Source: Streptomyces sp. NBC_01283 (GTDB lineage Bacteria; Actinomycetota; Actinomycetes; Streptomycetales; Streptomycetaceae). Taken from it: a stretch of DNA of 64,000 nt. The notes under the pieces are model-generated. The model was not told the origin of the DNA. It saw nothing but the letters and a program-made list of their open reading frames with translations, and did no database searches. How positions within the stretch are numbered: the first letter of the stretch is position 1; each line of letters starts with the position of its first letter. This document shows positions 50,766-60,054 of this stretch, piece after piece. Position numbers and translations under genes: made by a program. The stretch spans positions 5,927,001 to 5,991,000 of the forward strand of contig NZ_CP108430.1 in the NCBI RefSeq assembly GCF_041435335.1. Reading direction: 5' to 3'.

Positions 50766-51224
50766 ATGACCGCGACCAGCACACTCCGCACCGGCCACAT
50801 CGGCCTGAACGTCACGGACATCGAGCGCTCGCTCGCCTTCTACCGCGACGTCATCGGCTACGACGTGATCGGCGAAGGCAAGGAAGAGGGCCGCAGATTC
50901 GCCTTCCTCGGACAGGACGGCACCCTCGCGCTCACCCTCTGGCAGCAGGCGGACGCGGCGTACGCACCCGGGAACGCGGGACTGCACCACCTCGCGATCG
51001 AGGTCGACACCATCGACCAGGTCCGCACGTACGAGAGCGCCCTGCGTGCGTACGGGACGGAGTTCGCCTACGACGGTGTCGTCCCGCACGGCGAGGGCGC
51101 CGCGTCCGGCGGGATCTTCTTCCACGACCCCGACGGCACGCGCCTGGAGATCTACGCGGCTTCTGGCGTGGGCGCCTCCGAGCAGGCTCCGGTGCCGGAC
51201 GCGCCGACCTGCGGCTTCTTCTAG
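50766..51224 (+). CDS. VOC (glyoxalase/dioxygenase) superfamily protein
   Basis: A 152-residue protein with the paired beta-alpha-beta-beta-beta motif of the vicinal oxygen chelate fold. Likely metal ligands are His in TGHIGLNV, His in LHHLAIEV and Glu in RLEIYAA. The ATG at 50766 has GGGGAGAG upstream. Possible activities include lactoylglutathione lyase, extradiol dioxygenase or resistance protein; none can be chosen from sequence. The divergent CGNR regulator suggests induction by its substrate. Confidence 0.88.
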   Translation: MTATSTLRTGHIGLNVTDIERSLAFYRDVIGYDVIGEGKEEGRRFAFLGQDGTLALTLWQQADAAYAPGNAGLHHLAIEVDTIDQVRTYESALRAYGTEFAYDGVVPHGEGAASGGIFFHDPDGTRLEIYAASGVGASEQAPVPDAPTCGFF

Positions 51225-51270
51225 TCTCCGGCCCCGCGGCCCGATGCCGTCCGCGGGTCGTTCGTGGCTG

Positions 51271-51303
51271 GTCGCGCAGTTCCCCGCGCCCCTTCGGGGG
51301 CTC
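51271..51303. repeat. common Streptomyces intergenic repeat
   Basis: GTCGCGCAGTTCCCCGCGCC followed by CCTTCGGGGGCTC is a widely dispersed Streptomyces intergenic sequence with a short CCCC-TTC-GGGG hairpin. It lies between the VOC and PNPOx-family genes. Confidence 0.6.
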
Positions 51304-51319
51304 TCCCGGCAGGAGTGAC

Positions 51320-52213
51320 ATGACCCCGCATGCCCCGTACCACCACGGCTCACGCGCCGTCCAGGATCTCGTCGGCGTGCGGGAGTCGGCCGACCACGTG
51401 GGCCGGTCCATAGGGCCGGGGATCCGCCCCGTCGCCGCCGCCTTCCTCGAACTGCAGCCCATGCTGGTGATCGGCGGGGCGGACCCGGCGGGCGCCGTCT
51501 GGGCCTCGCTGCTCACCGGTGAACCCGGGTTCGCGCGGGCCACGGGGCCGCGCCAGATGTCCGTCACGGGCGGCCTGGGGGAGGCCGACCCCCTCGCGTC
51601 CGCCCTCGCCCAGGAGGGCACCCCCGTGGGCACCATCGCCCTGGATCCCCGCACCCGCCGCCGCATGCGCCTGAACGGCAGGGCCCGCCCGACCCCGCGC
51701 GGCCTGGCCATCGAGGCCGACCAGGTCTTCTCGAACTGCCCCAAGTACATCCAGCGGCGCGAGCTGCTGCCCGGCGGACGCTCCGGCGGCCCCTCCGCGC
51801 CCACGCGCGGGGCGGAACTCACCGACGAGCAGCGCACGCTCATCGCCGCCGCCGACACCTTCTTCCTCGCCACCGTCCACGCGCACGGCGCGGACGCCAG
51901 CCACCGGGGCGGCAACCCCGGCTTCGTCCATGTCGCGTCCCCGACCGAACTCACCTGGCGGGACTACCCCGGCAACTCCATGTTCCTGACCCTCGGCAAC
52001 CTCGCCGCCGACCCCCGCGCCGGCCTCCTCTTCCTCGACTGGACGACCGGCACCACCCTCCAGCTCACCGGCACGGCCCGCACGGACCATGCCGCCGACG
52101 GCTCCCGCACCCTCCGCTTCACCCTCACCGAGGCGGTCCTGACCCCCTCGGCGAGCCCCTGGCGCTGGTCCGCTCCCGACTACTCCCCTGCCAATCCCGG
52201 CCAAGGGGACTAG
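51320..52213 (+). CDS. pyridoxamine 5'-phosphate oxidase-family flavoprotein
   Basis: A 297-residue protein with two split-barrel FMN-binding-like halves. The first half contains PMLVIGGADPAGAVWASLLTG and the YIQRRE motif (about 150); the second contains FFLATVHAHGADASHRGGNPGFVHV and GNSMFLTLGNLAADPRAGLLFLDW. This is the layout of the PNPOx-like proteins often annotated as flavin-nucleotide-binding or heme/F420-linked. CAGGAG precedes the ATG. It lies next to a VOC protein and a Nudix hydrolase in the same direction. Activity is unknown. Confidence 0.85.
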   Translation: MTPHAPYHHGSRAVQDLVGVRESADHVGRSIGPGIRPVAAAFLELQPMLVIGGADPAGAVWASLLTGEPGFARATGPRQMSVTGGLGEADPLASALAQEGTPVGTIALDPRTRRRMRLNGRARPTPRGLAIEADQVFSNCPKYIQRRELLPGGRSGGPSAPTRGAELTDEQRTLIAAADTFFLATVHAHGADASHRGGNPGFVHVASPTELTWRDYPGNSMFLTLGNLAADPRAGLLFLDWTTGTTLQLTGTARTDHAADGSRTLRFTLTEAVLTPSASPWRWSAPDYSPANPGQGD

Positions 52214-52222
52214 CGTCACTCT

Positions 52223-52678
52223 GTGCACAAAGAGCTCCGGGTGGCGGCCTACGCCGTATGCGTACAGGACGGGCAGCTGCTGCTCGCCCGCTGGGTGGCG
52301 GGCGACGGCAGCAAGCGCTGGACGCTGCCCGGCGGCGGGATGGACCACGGCGAGGACCCGTACGACACGGTGATCCGCGAGGCCGACGAGGAGACGGGGT
52401 ACGTCATCGAGCCCCGCGCGCTGCTCGGCGTCGACTCGCTGCGCCGCCGCTATCCGCGCAAGCTCGGTGCCGTCGCCGACTTCCACGGCCTGCGGATCGT
52501 CTACGAGGCGCGTATCACCGGCGGCGAGCTCCGGCACGAGCGGGACGGATCCACCGATCTCGCGGCCTGGCACGCGCTGGACGCCGTCCCCGATCTCGAC
52601 CGCGTCGGGCTCGTCGACATCGGCCTCGACCTGTGGCGGACCCGGCCGGACGACGGACACCTCGCGGAGCCCCTCTGA
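52223..52678 (+). CDS. Nudix hydrolase
   Basis: A 151-residue hydrolase with a complete Nudix box at about 38-60: GGMDHGEDPYDTVIREADEE then TGYV, matching GX5EX7REUXEEXGU. It would cleave a nucleoside diphosphate linked to another group; the substrate cannot be told. It begins nine bases after the previous stop with GTG and no SD; a TAGCGT hexamer upstream suggests either a leaderless start or translational coupling. Confidence 0.9.
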   Translation: MHKELRVAAYAVCVQDGQLLLARWVAGDGSKRWTLPGGGMDHGEDPYDTVIREADEETGYVIEPRALLGVDSLRRRYPRKLGAVADFHGLRIVYEARITGGELRHERDGSTDLAAWHALDAVPDLDRVGLVDIGLDLWRTRPDDGHLAEPL

Positions 52679-52926
52679 GGCTCCGCAGCGCCTTCCCTTC
52701 CCCGGAAGATGAACGTGGAGTGACCGCCTCCTCTCGGCCCGGAGAGGGCTGCGTGACCGCGGAGGGTGCCCGCTGATCCACGTACGGTGATCGGCGCTGC
52801 CCGTTGCCGTCTCGTTAACGTGCAGGCCATCCCGGATGTCAACGATCCAGTACGAGCGGGAATTTCGCGCACTGCGGAGCTGCCCGCGACCACTGCCGAC
52901 GCGTTCGCACTCGGGGAGACCGCGCC

Positions 52927-54708
52927 ATGTCGCGCATACGCTCTGTCGCCACCGCCGCCCAGTCCGCCACCCACTCCGCCGTCTCCGCGGTGGACCGCCG
53001 GGCCTTCCTGGCGACCACCGGAGCCGTCTCCCTGTCCGCGGGCATCGGCTACGCCCTGCGGCCCGGCACCAGCCATGCCGCAGCCAGCGGCCCCGCCCCC
53101 GTCGCGCTCTCCCGCCAGGCGCCCGCCGCGCCCCTCGCGCCCTACCGGGGCGGCACCACGCTGGGGGCCGTCGCCACCCCGCGCGGCACGTCCGGCTACC
53201 GGCGGCTCGGCGACGGTCCGGCCTGGGACCGCGTGGTCCGCGGTGATCTCGCCGCCGCCAAGAACGGCCGCGAGGGGCGGCGCACCCCGCTCGCCGCGTT
53301 CGTCCAGTTCACCGACCTGCACCTGGTCGACGTGCAGCACCCGCTGCGGTACGAGTACCTGCGCGCCCAGACCGCGAGTGCCTGGCGCCCCCAGGAGGCC
53401 CTCTCGGTGGCCGGTGCGGTCGCCCTCGTCGAGCGGGTCAACGCACTGCGCGGCGCGCCCGCCACCGGATCGCCGCTGCACTGCGTGGTGACGACGGGCG
53501 ACAACACCGACAACAACTCCCGCTCCGAGCTCGACTGGTTCCTCAAGACCATGAGCGGCGGGCGCATCAACCCCAACACCGGTGACCCGCGCCGCTACGA
53601 AGGCGTCCAGGACAGTGGCCTGAAGCTGTACTGGCACCCGGACGACGCCCGCCGCGACGCCGACAAGGCCCTCGGCTTCCCCCGGATCAACGGCTTCCTG
53701 GAGGCCGCCCTCCGCGAGGTCAACAGCCCCGGCCTCGGGCTTCCCTGGTTCTCGACCGTCGGCAACCACGACGCGCTGCCCGGCGGCTGCTGGGGGCCCG
53801 GAGACTCGTACTTCTCCGAATTCGCCGTCGGCGGGCGCAAGTTGATGTCCCTGGACGAGTCGCGCGGCGCCGCCCTGTGGAAGGCCGTGAAGAAGGGCCG
53901 TGATCCCAAGGGCGCGCACTTCAAGGAGCTCCTGAAGAGCGAGGCGCGGCGGATGCGGTCGGTCACCCCGGACGAGAGCCGCGCGCCGTTCACTCCCGCC
54001 GAGTACGTCAAGGCCCATCTCGATCCGGCGTACAAGGGCCACGGTCCCGCCGGGCACGGCTACACGCAGGAGAACCTCGACGCGGGCACCCAGTACTACT
54101 CCTTCCGCATCAGCGACGACGTGCTCGGCATCAGCCTGGACTCCACCGACCCCGGCGGGCACTACGAAGGATCGCTCGGCACGGCCCAGCTGGACTGGCT
54201 GGAGCAGGAGCTGAAGGCCAACGAGGCGAAGGACGGCGGCGGTTCGTACGTCATCGTCTTCAGCCACCACACCAGCAAGACCATGCGGAACCTGCGTCAG
54301 GACCCGGACCGCCCGCGCGAGGGCAGGCACGGCGGCGACGAGATCGTCGCGCTCCTGGCCCGCCACGGTTCCGTCCTTGCCTGGGTCAACGGCCACAGCC
54401 ACAAGAACGACATCACCGCGCACCAGACCCCGCGCGGCTCCCTCTGGGAGATCTCCACGGCCTCGCACATCGACTTCCCGCAGCTCGCCCGCGTGGTGGA
54501 GCTGAGCGACAACCACGACGGCACGATCTCCCTCTTCACCACCCTCATCGAATCGTCGGCCCCGCACCGCACGGATTACGCCGATCTCTCCCAGACGGGT
54601 CTCGCCGCGCTCTACCGCGAACTGTCCTTCAACGCCCCGGGTGCCAAGCCCGCACTGGGCGGCGAGCCGGGCGACCGGAACACGGAACTCATCCTCAAGA
54701 AGGGCTGA
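52927..54708 (+). CDS. Tat-exported metallophosphoesterase (TIGR03767 type)
   Basis: A 593-residue secreted phosphoesterase. The N-terminus has a twin-arginine signal (DRRAFLATTGAVSLSAG). The calcineurin-like motifs appear in order: FTDLHLVD, TTGDNTDNN, VGNHDALPGG, FSHHTSK and NGHSHKND, giving the two-metal site. Family resemblance is to the large TIGR03767 proteins. GGGGAG lies before the ATG. A 248-base gap precedes it and has no recognisable Pho box. Tat export fits folding with metal inside the cell. Substrate unknown. Confidence 0.9.
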   Translation: MSRIRSVATAAQSATHSAVSAVDRRAFLATTGAVSLSAGIGYALRPGTSHAAASGPAPVALSRQAPAAPLAPYRGGTTLGAVATPRGTSGYRRLGDGPAWDRVVRGDLAAAKNGREGRRTPLAAFVQFTDLHLVDVQHPLRYEYLRAQTASAWRPQEALSVAGAVALVERVNALRGAPATGSPLHCVVTTGDNTDNNSRSELDWFLKTMSGGRINPNTGDPRRYEGVQDSGLKLYWHPDDARRDADKALGFPRINGFLEAALREVNSPGLGLPWFSTVGNHDALPGGCWGPGDSYFSEFAVGGRKLMSLDESRGAALWKAVKKGRDPKGAHFKELLKSEARRMRSVTPDESRAPFTPAEYVKAHLDPAYKGHGPAGHGYTQENLDAGTQYYSFRISDDVLGISLDSTDPGGHYEGSLGTAQLDWLEQELKANEAKDGGGSYVIVFSHHTSKTMRNLRQDPDRPREGRHGGDEIVALLARHGSVLAWVNGHSHKNDITAHQTPRGSLWEISTASHIDFPQLARVVELSDNHDGTISLFTTLIESSAPHRTDYADLSQTGLAALYRELSFNAPGAKPALGGEPGDRNTELILKKG

Positions 54709-54811
54709 AACCCGCTCAACCCGCGCGAGGCGGTCAACCCCCGCCTCAGTCCCGCGAGTCCCTCCCGCCGACCGCACGTCGTGACCAGAGGTCGTGAACA
54801 GAGGGGGAGAC

Positions 54812-55978
54812 ATGGCAGCACGCAGGAGAGGCCTGACGGGGGTGGCCGCGGGGGTGGCCATGACGGTGGTGGCAGGGGCGTTCGCGGGGCCGGCGCTCGC
54901 CGGGGAGTCCGGTGGCGGCACCGGGCACGGCGATCGGCACCGGGCGACCCAGAAGGCGATGGAAGCGGCCCTGAACGAGAACGGCCCCGGGGTGACCGTG
55001 CAGGCCAGGGACAGGCAGGGGGCCTGGAACTCCGCCGCGGGCATCGGGAACCTCGAACGGCAGAGCCCGCGCGGCGCCCATGACCGCTACCGCGTCGGCA
55101 GCATCACCAAGACGTTCGTCTCGACGGTGCTGCTCCAGTTGGTGGCGGAGAAGAAGCTGAGCCTCGACGACACGGTGGGGCGGTGGCTGCCGGGTGTCGT
55201 CGAGGGCCACGGCCACGAGGGGGACAGGATCACCGTCCGCCAGCTCCTCAACCACACGAGCGGCATCTTCGACGTGACGGGCGACGAGGACTTCCAGGAC
55301 AAGGTGTTCACCGAGAAGTTCCTCGTGCACCGCTACGACACCTGGACCCCCGAACAGGAGGTCGCCATCGCGATGCGCCACAAGCCGGACTTCGCGCCCG
55401 GCACGGCCTGGAAGTACTCCAACACCAACTACGTCCTCGCCGGAATGATCGTCGAGAAGGTGACGGGCAAGTCGTACGCCGACGAGATCCGGCAGCGGAT
55501 CATCAAGCCGCTCGGCCTGCGTGCCACCAGCGTCCCCGGGACCAGCCCGAAGATGCCGCAGCCGAGTTCGCGTGCCTACACCAAGCTGTCCGACGCCCCG
55601 GACGCCAAGAACCACGACGTGACGGAGCTCAACCCGTCCGTGGCGGGCCCGGCGGGCGAGATGATCTCCAGCTCGGCGGATCTCAACCGCTTCTACACGG
55701 CCCTGCTGCGCGGCAGGCTGCTGCCGAAGAAGCAGCTCGCCGAGATGAAGACGACCGTCGCGAAGGGCGCGGACGACCCCGGCACGCGGTACGGACTCGG
55801 CCTGGAGAGCCGCCAGACGTCCTGCGGCACGGTCGTCTGGGGCCACGGCGGCGACATCCACGGCTCGTCGTCCGGAGCGGTGGCGACCGAGGACGGCCGG
55901 CACGCGCTCGCGCTGAACTTCAACGGTCCGGACGGCGACCGTAGCGCGATCATCGACGCGGAGTACTGCGCGAAGTGA
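54812..55978 (+). CDS. secreted serine hydrolase (class C beta-lactamase/DD-peptidase fold)
   Basis: A 388-residue exported protein. A signal peptide covers about 1-31. The active-site motifs are SITK (SxxK, in YRVGSITKTFVST), YSN (KYSNTNYVL) and HGG (WGHGGDIHG). Streptomyces R61-like DD-carboxypeptidases have this set, with HTG in place of KTG; here HGG. The start at 54812 has GGGGGAG upstream and gives a proper signal peptide; an ATG 18 bases earlier is less likely. It could act on cell-wall peptides or as an esterase. Confidence 0.9.
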   Translation: MAARRRGLTGVAAGVAMTVVAGAFAGPALAGESGGGTGHGDRHRATQKAMEAALNENGPGVTVQARDRQGAWNSAAGIGNLERQSPRGAHDRYRVGSITKTFVSTVLLQLVAEKKLSLDDTVGRWLPGVVEGHGHEGDRITVRQLLNHTSGIFDVTGDEDFQDKVFTEKFLVHRYDTWTPEQEVAIAMRHKPDFAPGTAWKYSNTNYVLAGMIVEKVTGKSYADEIRQRIIKPLGLRATSVPGTSPKMPQPSSRAYTKLSDAPDAKNHDVTELNPSVAGPAGEMISSSADLNRFYTALLRGRLLPKKQLAEMKTTVAKGADDPGTRYGLGLESRQTSCGTVVWGHGGDIHGSSSGAVATEDGRHALALNFNGPDGDRSAIIDAEYCAK

Positions 55979-56004
55979 CGTAGGGCGAAGCCTGGTTGCC
56001 TACG

Positions 56005-56046
56005 CGAGAGGGGGCGGACCCGCAGCCGCGGGTCCGCCCCCTCTCG
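56005..56046. terminator. perfect 19-base-pair terminator hairpin
   Basis: CGAGAGGGGGCGGACCCGC (56005-56023) pairs perfectly with 56028-56046 around a four-base loop. It separates the convergent serine hydrolase and DUF559-like genes. Confidence 0.9.
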
Positions 56047-56064
56047 CTCCCCTCCTGGCACGCG

Positions 56065-57120
56065 TCATCTGGGCAGTACGACCACATACGCGGCCGGATC
56101 GCGGTCCGTCGACGCCATCAGGGCGGTCCGCACGACGGTCGCCTGCTGTTCGAGCGACTCGCGCAGCTTCTTCGGCGTCAGGTGGACGACGGTGATGCCC
56201 AGACGTTCCAAATGGTCCCGCTTGCGCGCGTATTCGGACCACAGCGCGTCGTTGTCCGGCCGGAAGCCCTGCCGGGGCGCCCGGGTGTCCAGCTCCACCG
56301 CCACCGCGAGATCGGGCCAGTAGGCGTCGACGCCCCCGAGGTGCGGTCCGCCGGGCAATCGCAGGTCGACGTTCCACAGCGGATCGGGCAGACCGTGCTC
56401 GGCGACCATCCGGTACAGCCTGTCCTCGGCGATGGCCCGCCCCTCGGCGAGCAGCGAGTCCACCGCGTCCACGACATGCGGGCGGGTGAGCAGCTTCGCC
56501 AGGTTCAACTCCCTTACGATCGCCGCCGGTTCGCAGTGCCCGCCGCGCACCGCCTCGGTGAGCAGCCTGCGCACCGCGCTCGCCTCGGTGAGCCCCGCCA
56601 CGGCGTCGGCGAGCGCGCGCGGCACGGGGGCCACCGGAACTCCGTTGATCTGTACGGCGGTCGGCAGCGCCTGGGTCCGCACGAGCCGCGTGAAGCCGGT
56701 GGAGCGCAGCCGCCGGGTGCGCGGGACGAGGACGTCGATGCGGTCCAGGGAGAGCAGCGGGGGAGCCGACGAGAAGCGGTGCAGGGTCAGCGCCGCGAGT
56801 CCCGTGATCAGGGCGTCCGCGTACGGGGCGTGGGGCTCGCCCGCGCCGGGCTGTGCGGGCACGGTCTTCGCTGCCCTGGCCGGCGGGCGCCCGGCGAACA
56901 GCAGGGCCCCGTGCAGGCGCTCTTCACTGGTCGGCGGGCCCGGGTGCAGCAGGCAGACGCCCGGGAGCAGCTGCTGCCACGGCCCTTCCGGGCGGCAGTG
57001 GGCGGTGACGTCGGCGGGGGAGATGCCGTGGGCGCGGAGCTGGGCGGTGCTCATGACGCGGCGCTGGACGTCCGCGAGGTGACGGAGGGGGCGGGGGGAG
57101 AGCGGGGTGTTGTGGTTCAT
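56065..57120 (-). CDS. AbiEi-like wHTH plus DUF559/Vsr-like nuclease-fold protein
   Basis: A 351-residue protein. The N-terminal about 60 residues (VQRRVMSTAQLRAHGISPADV) resemble the winged-helix of AbiEi-type antitoxins. The C-terminal about 110 residues resemble the DUF559/Vsr-like endonuclease fold: VDAYWPDLAVAVELD, then WSEYARKRDHLERLGITVVHL, in which the Asp and Glu would be metal ligands and R/K-x-x the helix. No toxin partner or methyltransferase is adjacent. These proteins are frequent singletons in actinobacteria and their role is unsettled. The ATG at 57120 is chosen over longer upstream frames lacking protein-like sequence. Confidence 0.75.
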   Translation of the reverse strand: MNHNTPLSPRPLRHLADVQRRVMSTAQLRAHGISPADVTAHCRPEGPWQQLLPGVCLLHPGPPTSEERLHGALLFAGRPPARAAKTVPAQPGAGEPHAPYADALITGLAALTLHRFSSAPPLLSLDRIDVLVPRTRRLRSTGFTRLVRTQALPTAVQINGVPVAPVPRALADAVAGLTEASAVRRLLTEAVRGGHCEPAAIVRELNLAKLLTRPHVVDAVDSLLAEGRAIAEDRLYRMVAEHGLPDPLWNVDLRLPGGPHLGGVDAYWPDLAVAVELDTRAPRQGFRPDNDALWSEYARKRDHLERLGITVVHLTPKKLRESLEQQATVVRTALMASTDRDPAAYVVVLPR

Positions 57121-57315
57121 GACCGGGCCATTCCCGCTGCCGGTCCGCCCCCTAACCGCTGTTACAGGCCCGTCGACATAACCGGACAACCCCGCACTAA
57201 AGTGCAGACGTTCGACTGCCGAAAAGGTCCGTTTGTGTGCGGTACGGGCGGTGGCCCATGTGAGGGATGGGACACGGGTGGGCGCGAGGTGCTCGCGCCC
57301 ACCCGCACCACAGCC

Positions 57316-59892
57316 CTAGGAAGCGGCCGCCGCGTCGCAGGCCTGGGCCCGCAGCGACCGGGCGAGGTCGTCCCTGGCCTCAAGGACGAGCCGCCGCAGG
57401 GCGGGCGCGGCCGACTCGTGCGAGGCGAGCCACAGGTCCGCCGCATCCAGCGTCCCCTGATCGTCCTGGAGGTGCGGGAACAGACCCTTCACCACGTCCA
57501 TGCCGATCTGGATGGACCGGTCGGCCCACACCCGCTCGATGGCGGCGAAGTACCGGGGCGCGTACGGAGCGGTCAGCTCACGCTGCGACGACTGCGCGAA
57601 CCCCGAGATCGTCGCCCCCACCAGGGCGTTGGACAGGGAGTCGGACTCCACCACGGAGGCCCACGCCTGCGCCTTGACCGCCTCGGAGGGCCGCGCCGCC
57701 AGGCACCGCACCTGGTGCCGCTTGCCCGAAGCCGTGTCGTCCCGGGCCAGCTCGGCGGCGAGCACACCCTCGTCGGCGAGTCCGTGCGCGGCCAGCGGGC
57801 CGAGGAAGGACCAGCGCAGCTCCTGGTCGACGTCCAGGCCGTCGATCTTCGCCGTCCCGGCAAGCAGGCCCTGCAGCAGCTGGAGATCGGCCTCCGACGA
57901 CGCCACCGCGGCGAAGAACCTCGCCCACGTCAGCTGGTTCTGACTGCCGGGCTCCGCGATCCGCAGCTCCCGCAGCGCACCCTCGGCGAGCGCGCGCCCG
58001 CCCTCCTCGCGCCATTCGGGAGCCGCGTAGAAGGTGAGGGCCGAGTCCGCCCAGGTGTGCAGCATCTGCAGCACGCCGATGTCGCTCTCGCGCCCCGCGA
58101 ACCGCAGCACGAGACCGATGAAGTCCCGAGCGGGCATGAGCCCGTCCCGGGTGAGGTTCCACAGCGCGGACCAGCACAGCGCGCGGGCCAGGGGATCGGT
58201 GATGTCGCCGAGGTGCGTCCGCAGCGTGGCGAGGGAGTTCTCGTCGAAGCGGATCTTGCAGTACGTCAGGTCGTCGTCGTTGACCAGGACGAGGTCGGGG
58301 GCTTCCTCGCCGGCCAGCTCGGACACGATGGTGCGCGGCCCGTCGACGTCCAGCTCCGCACGCGCGTACCGCGACAGCTCGCCCTCGGGCGTGCGGCGGT
58401 ACAAGCCCACCGCCACGCGGTGCGGACGCAGTTCGGGGTGCGACTCGGCGGCCTCCTGGACCACGGAGAGCTCGGTGATCCGGCCCTCCGCGTTCAGGAT
58501 GACCTGCGGCGTCAGGGAGTTGACCCCCGCCGTCTGCAGCCACGACTGCGACCACGACGCCATGTCGCGCCCGGAGGTCTCCTCAAGGACCGAGAGGAGG
58601 TCACCGAGCCGGGTGTTCCCGTACGCGTGCCGCTTGAAGTAGCGTCGGGCGCCGTCGAGGAACGCGTCACGGCCGACGTAGGCGACGAGCTGCTTCAGTA
58701 CCGAAGCGCCCTTCGCGTAGGTGATCCCGTCGAAGTTGAGCTTGGCGTCCTCCAGGTCGCGGATGTCGGCCGTGACCGGGTGCGTGGAGGGCAGCTGGTC
58801 GGCGCGGTAGGCCCACGCCTTGCGGTTGTTGGCGAAGGTGATCCAGCCGTTGGTGAAGCGCGTCGCCTCGACCATCGAGAAGGACCCCATGAAGTCGGCG
58901 AAGGACTCCTTCAGCCACAGGTCGTCCCACCAGCGCATCGTGACGAGGTCGCCGAACCACATGTGCGCCATCTCGTGCAGGATGACGTTGGCCCGGCGCT
59001 CGTACGACGCCTGGGTCACCTTGCCGCGGAAGATGTACTCCTCGCGGAAGGTCACACAGCCGGGGTTCTCCATCGCGCCCAGGTTGTACTCCGGGACGAA
59101 GGCCTGGTCGTACTTCCCGAAGGGGTAGGGGTAGTCGAAGTTGTCGTGGAAGAAATCAAGCCCCTGCTTCGTGACCAGGAAGACGTCGTCCGCGTCGAAG
59201 TGCTTCGCCAGGCCCTTCCTGCACATCGCGCCGAGCGGGATGTCCAGCGTCGTGCCGTCGTCGAAGGTGCGGCTGTAGGAGTCCGTCACGTAGTGGTACG
59301 GGCCCGCGACGACCGCCGTGATGTACGTCGAGATCGGCTTCGTCTCGGCGAACTTCCATACGCCGTCGACCAGCTCACCTGCGCCGTTCGACCAGGCGGT
59401 CCAGCCCTCGGGAGCCTGCACCTCGAACCGGAAGGGTGCCTTCAGGTCGGGCTGCTCGAAGTTGGCGAAGACGCGGCGCGAGTCCGCGGGCTCGTACTGC
59501 GTGTAGAGGTAGACCTCGCCGTCCTCCGGGTCGACGAAGCGGTGCATGCCCTCGCCGGTGCGGCTGTAGGCGCACTGGGCGTCCACCACCAGTTCGTTCT
59601 CCGCGGCCAGGTCCTCAAGCGTGATCCGGGTGCCGTCGAAGACCTCGGAGGGGTCCAGGTCCTTGCCGTTCAGGGAGACCGCCGTGACGCTCGGGGCGAT
59701 CAGGTCGGCGAAGCTCGTGGCGCCGGGCTCGGCCGAGCGGAAGCGCAGGGTGGTGACGGAGCGGAACGTGCGCGGCTCCTGGTCGCTCTCGCCGATCGCG
59801 GAGCGCAGGTCGAGAAAGACCTCGTACCCGTCGACGGACAACAGCGCGGCCCTCTCGTGGGCCTCGTCGCGGGAAAGATTCTCACCGGGCAC
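57316..59892 (-). CDS. pepN: aminopeptidase N (M1 family), second copy
   Basis: An 858-residue zinc aminopeptidase closely related to the product of the gene at 35090-37657. It shows GAMENPG near 255, and HEMAHMWFGDLVTMRWWDDLWLKE with zinc ligands and distal Glu. The GTG at 59892 gives PGENLSRDEAHERAALLSVD, colinear with the other copy, and has AAGGGAG nine bases upstream; longer starts are unlikely. It is divergent from the DsbA-fold gene. Two paralogues this close may differ in specificity or expression; one might be growth-phase specific. Confidence 0.94.
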   Translation of the reverse strand: MPGENLSRDEAHERAALLSVDGYEVFLDLRSAIGESDQEPRTFRSVTTLRFRSAEPGATSFADLIAPSVTAVSLNGKDLDPSEVFDGTRITLEDLAAENELVVDAQCAYSRTGEGMHRFVDPEDGEVYLYTQYEPADSRRVFANFEQPDLKAPFRFEVQAPEGWTAWSNGAGELVDGVWKFAETKPISTYITAVVAGPYHYVTDSYSRTFDDGTTLDIPLGAMCRKGLAKHFDADDVFLVTKQGLDFFHDNFDYPYPFGKYDQAFVPEYNLGAMENPGCVTFREEYIFRGKVTQASYERRANVILHEMAHMWFGDLVTMRWWDDLWLKESFADFMGSFSMVEATRFTNGWITFANNRKAWAYRADQLPSTHPVTADIRDLEDAKLNFDGITYAKGASVLKQLVAYVGRDAFLDGARRYFKRHAYGNTRLGDLLSVLEETSGRDMASWSQSWLQTAGVNSLTPQVILNAEGRITELSVVQEAAESHPELRPHRVAVGLYRRTPEGELSRYARAELDVDGPRTIVSELAGEEAPDLVLVNDDDLTYCKIRFDENSLATLRTHLGDITDPLARALCWSALWNLTRDGLMPARDFIGLVLRFAGRESDIGVLQMLHTWADSALTFYAAPEWREEGGRALAEGALRELRIAEPGSQNQLTWARFFAAVASSEADLQLLQGLLAGTAKIDGLDVDQELRWSFLGPLAAHGLADEGVLAAELARDDTASGKRHQVRCLAARPSEAVKAQAWASVVESDSLSNALVGATISGFAQSSQRELTAPYAPRYFAAIERVWADRSIQIGMDVVKGLFPHLQDDQGTLDAADLWLASHESAAPALRRLVLEARDDLARSLRAQACDAAAAS

Positions 59893-60054
59893 GGGCGGTA
59901 CTCCCTTGTACTCGCAGATGTATGTCGTGGATCGCACGACCTGTACGAATGTCTACGATCCTCGCATGTGCCCCCAGTGCGCGGTATCGGGGAATGCCCG
60001 GGTAGATCACTGACGTTCTTCTGGCCAAGCGTGCACGCATTCCCTGGGAGAGAC

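Noticed and set aside
55996-60054. Long plus-strand open frame opposite the DUF559-like gene and second pepN
   Set aside because: Only its last 215 residues (60055-60702) resemble a real protein; the rest is antisense to well-supported genes.
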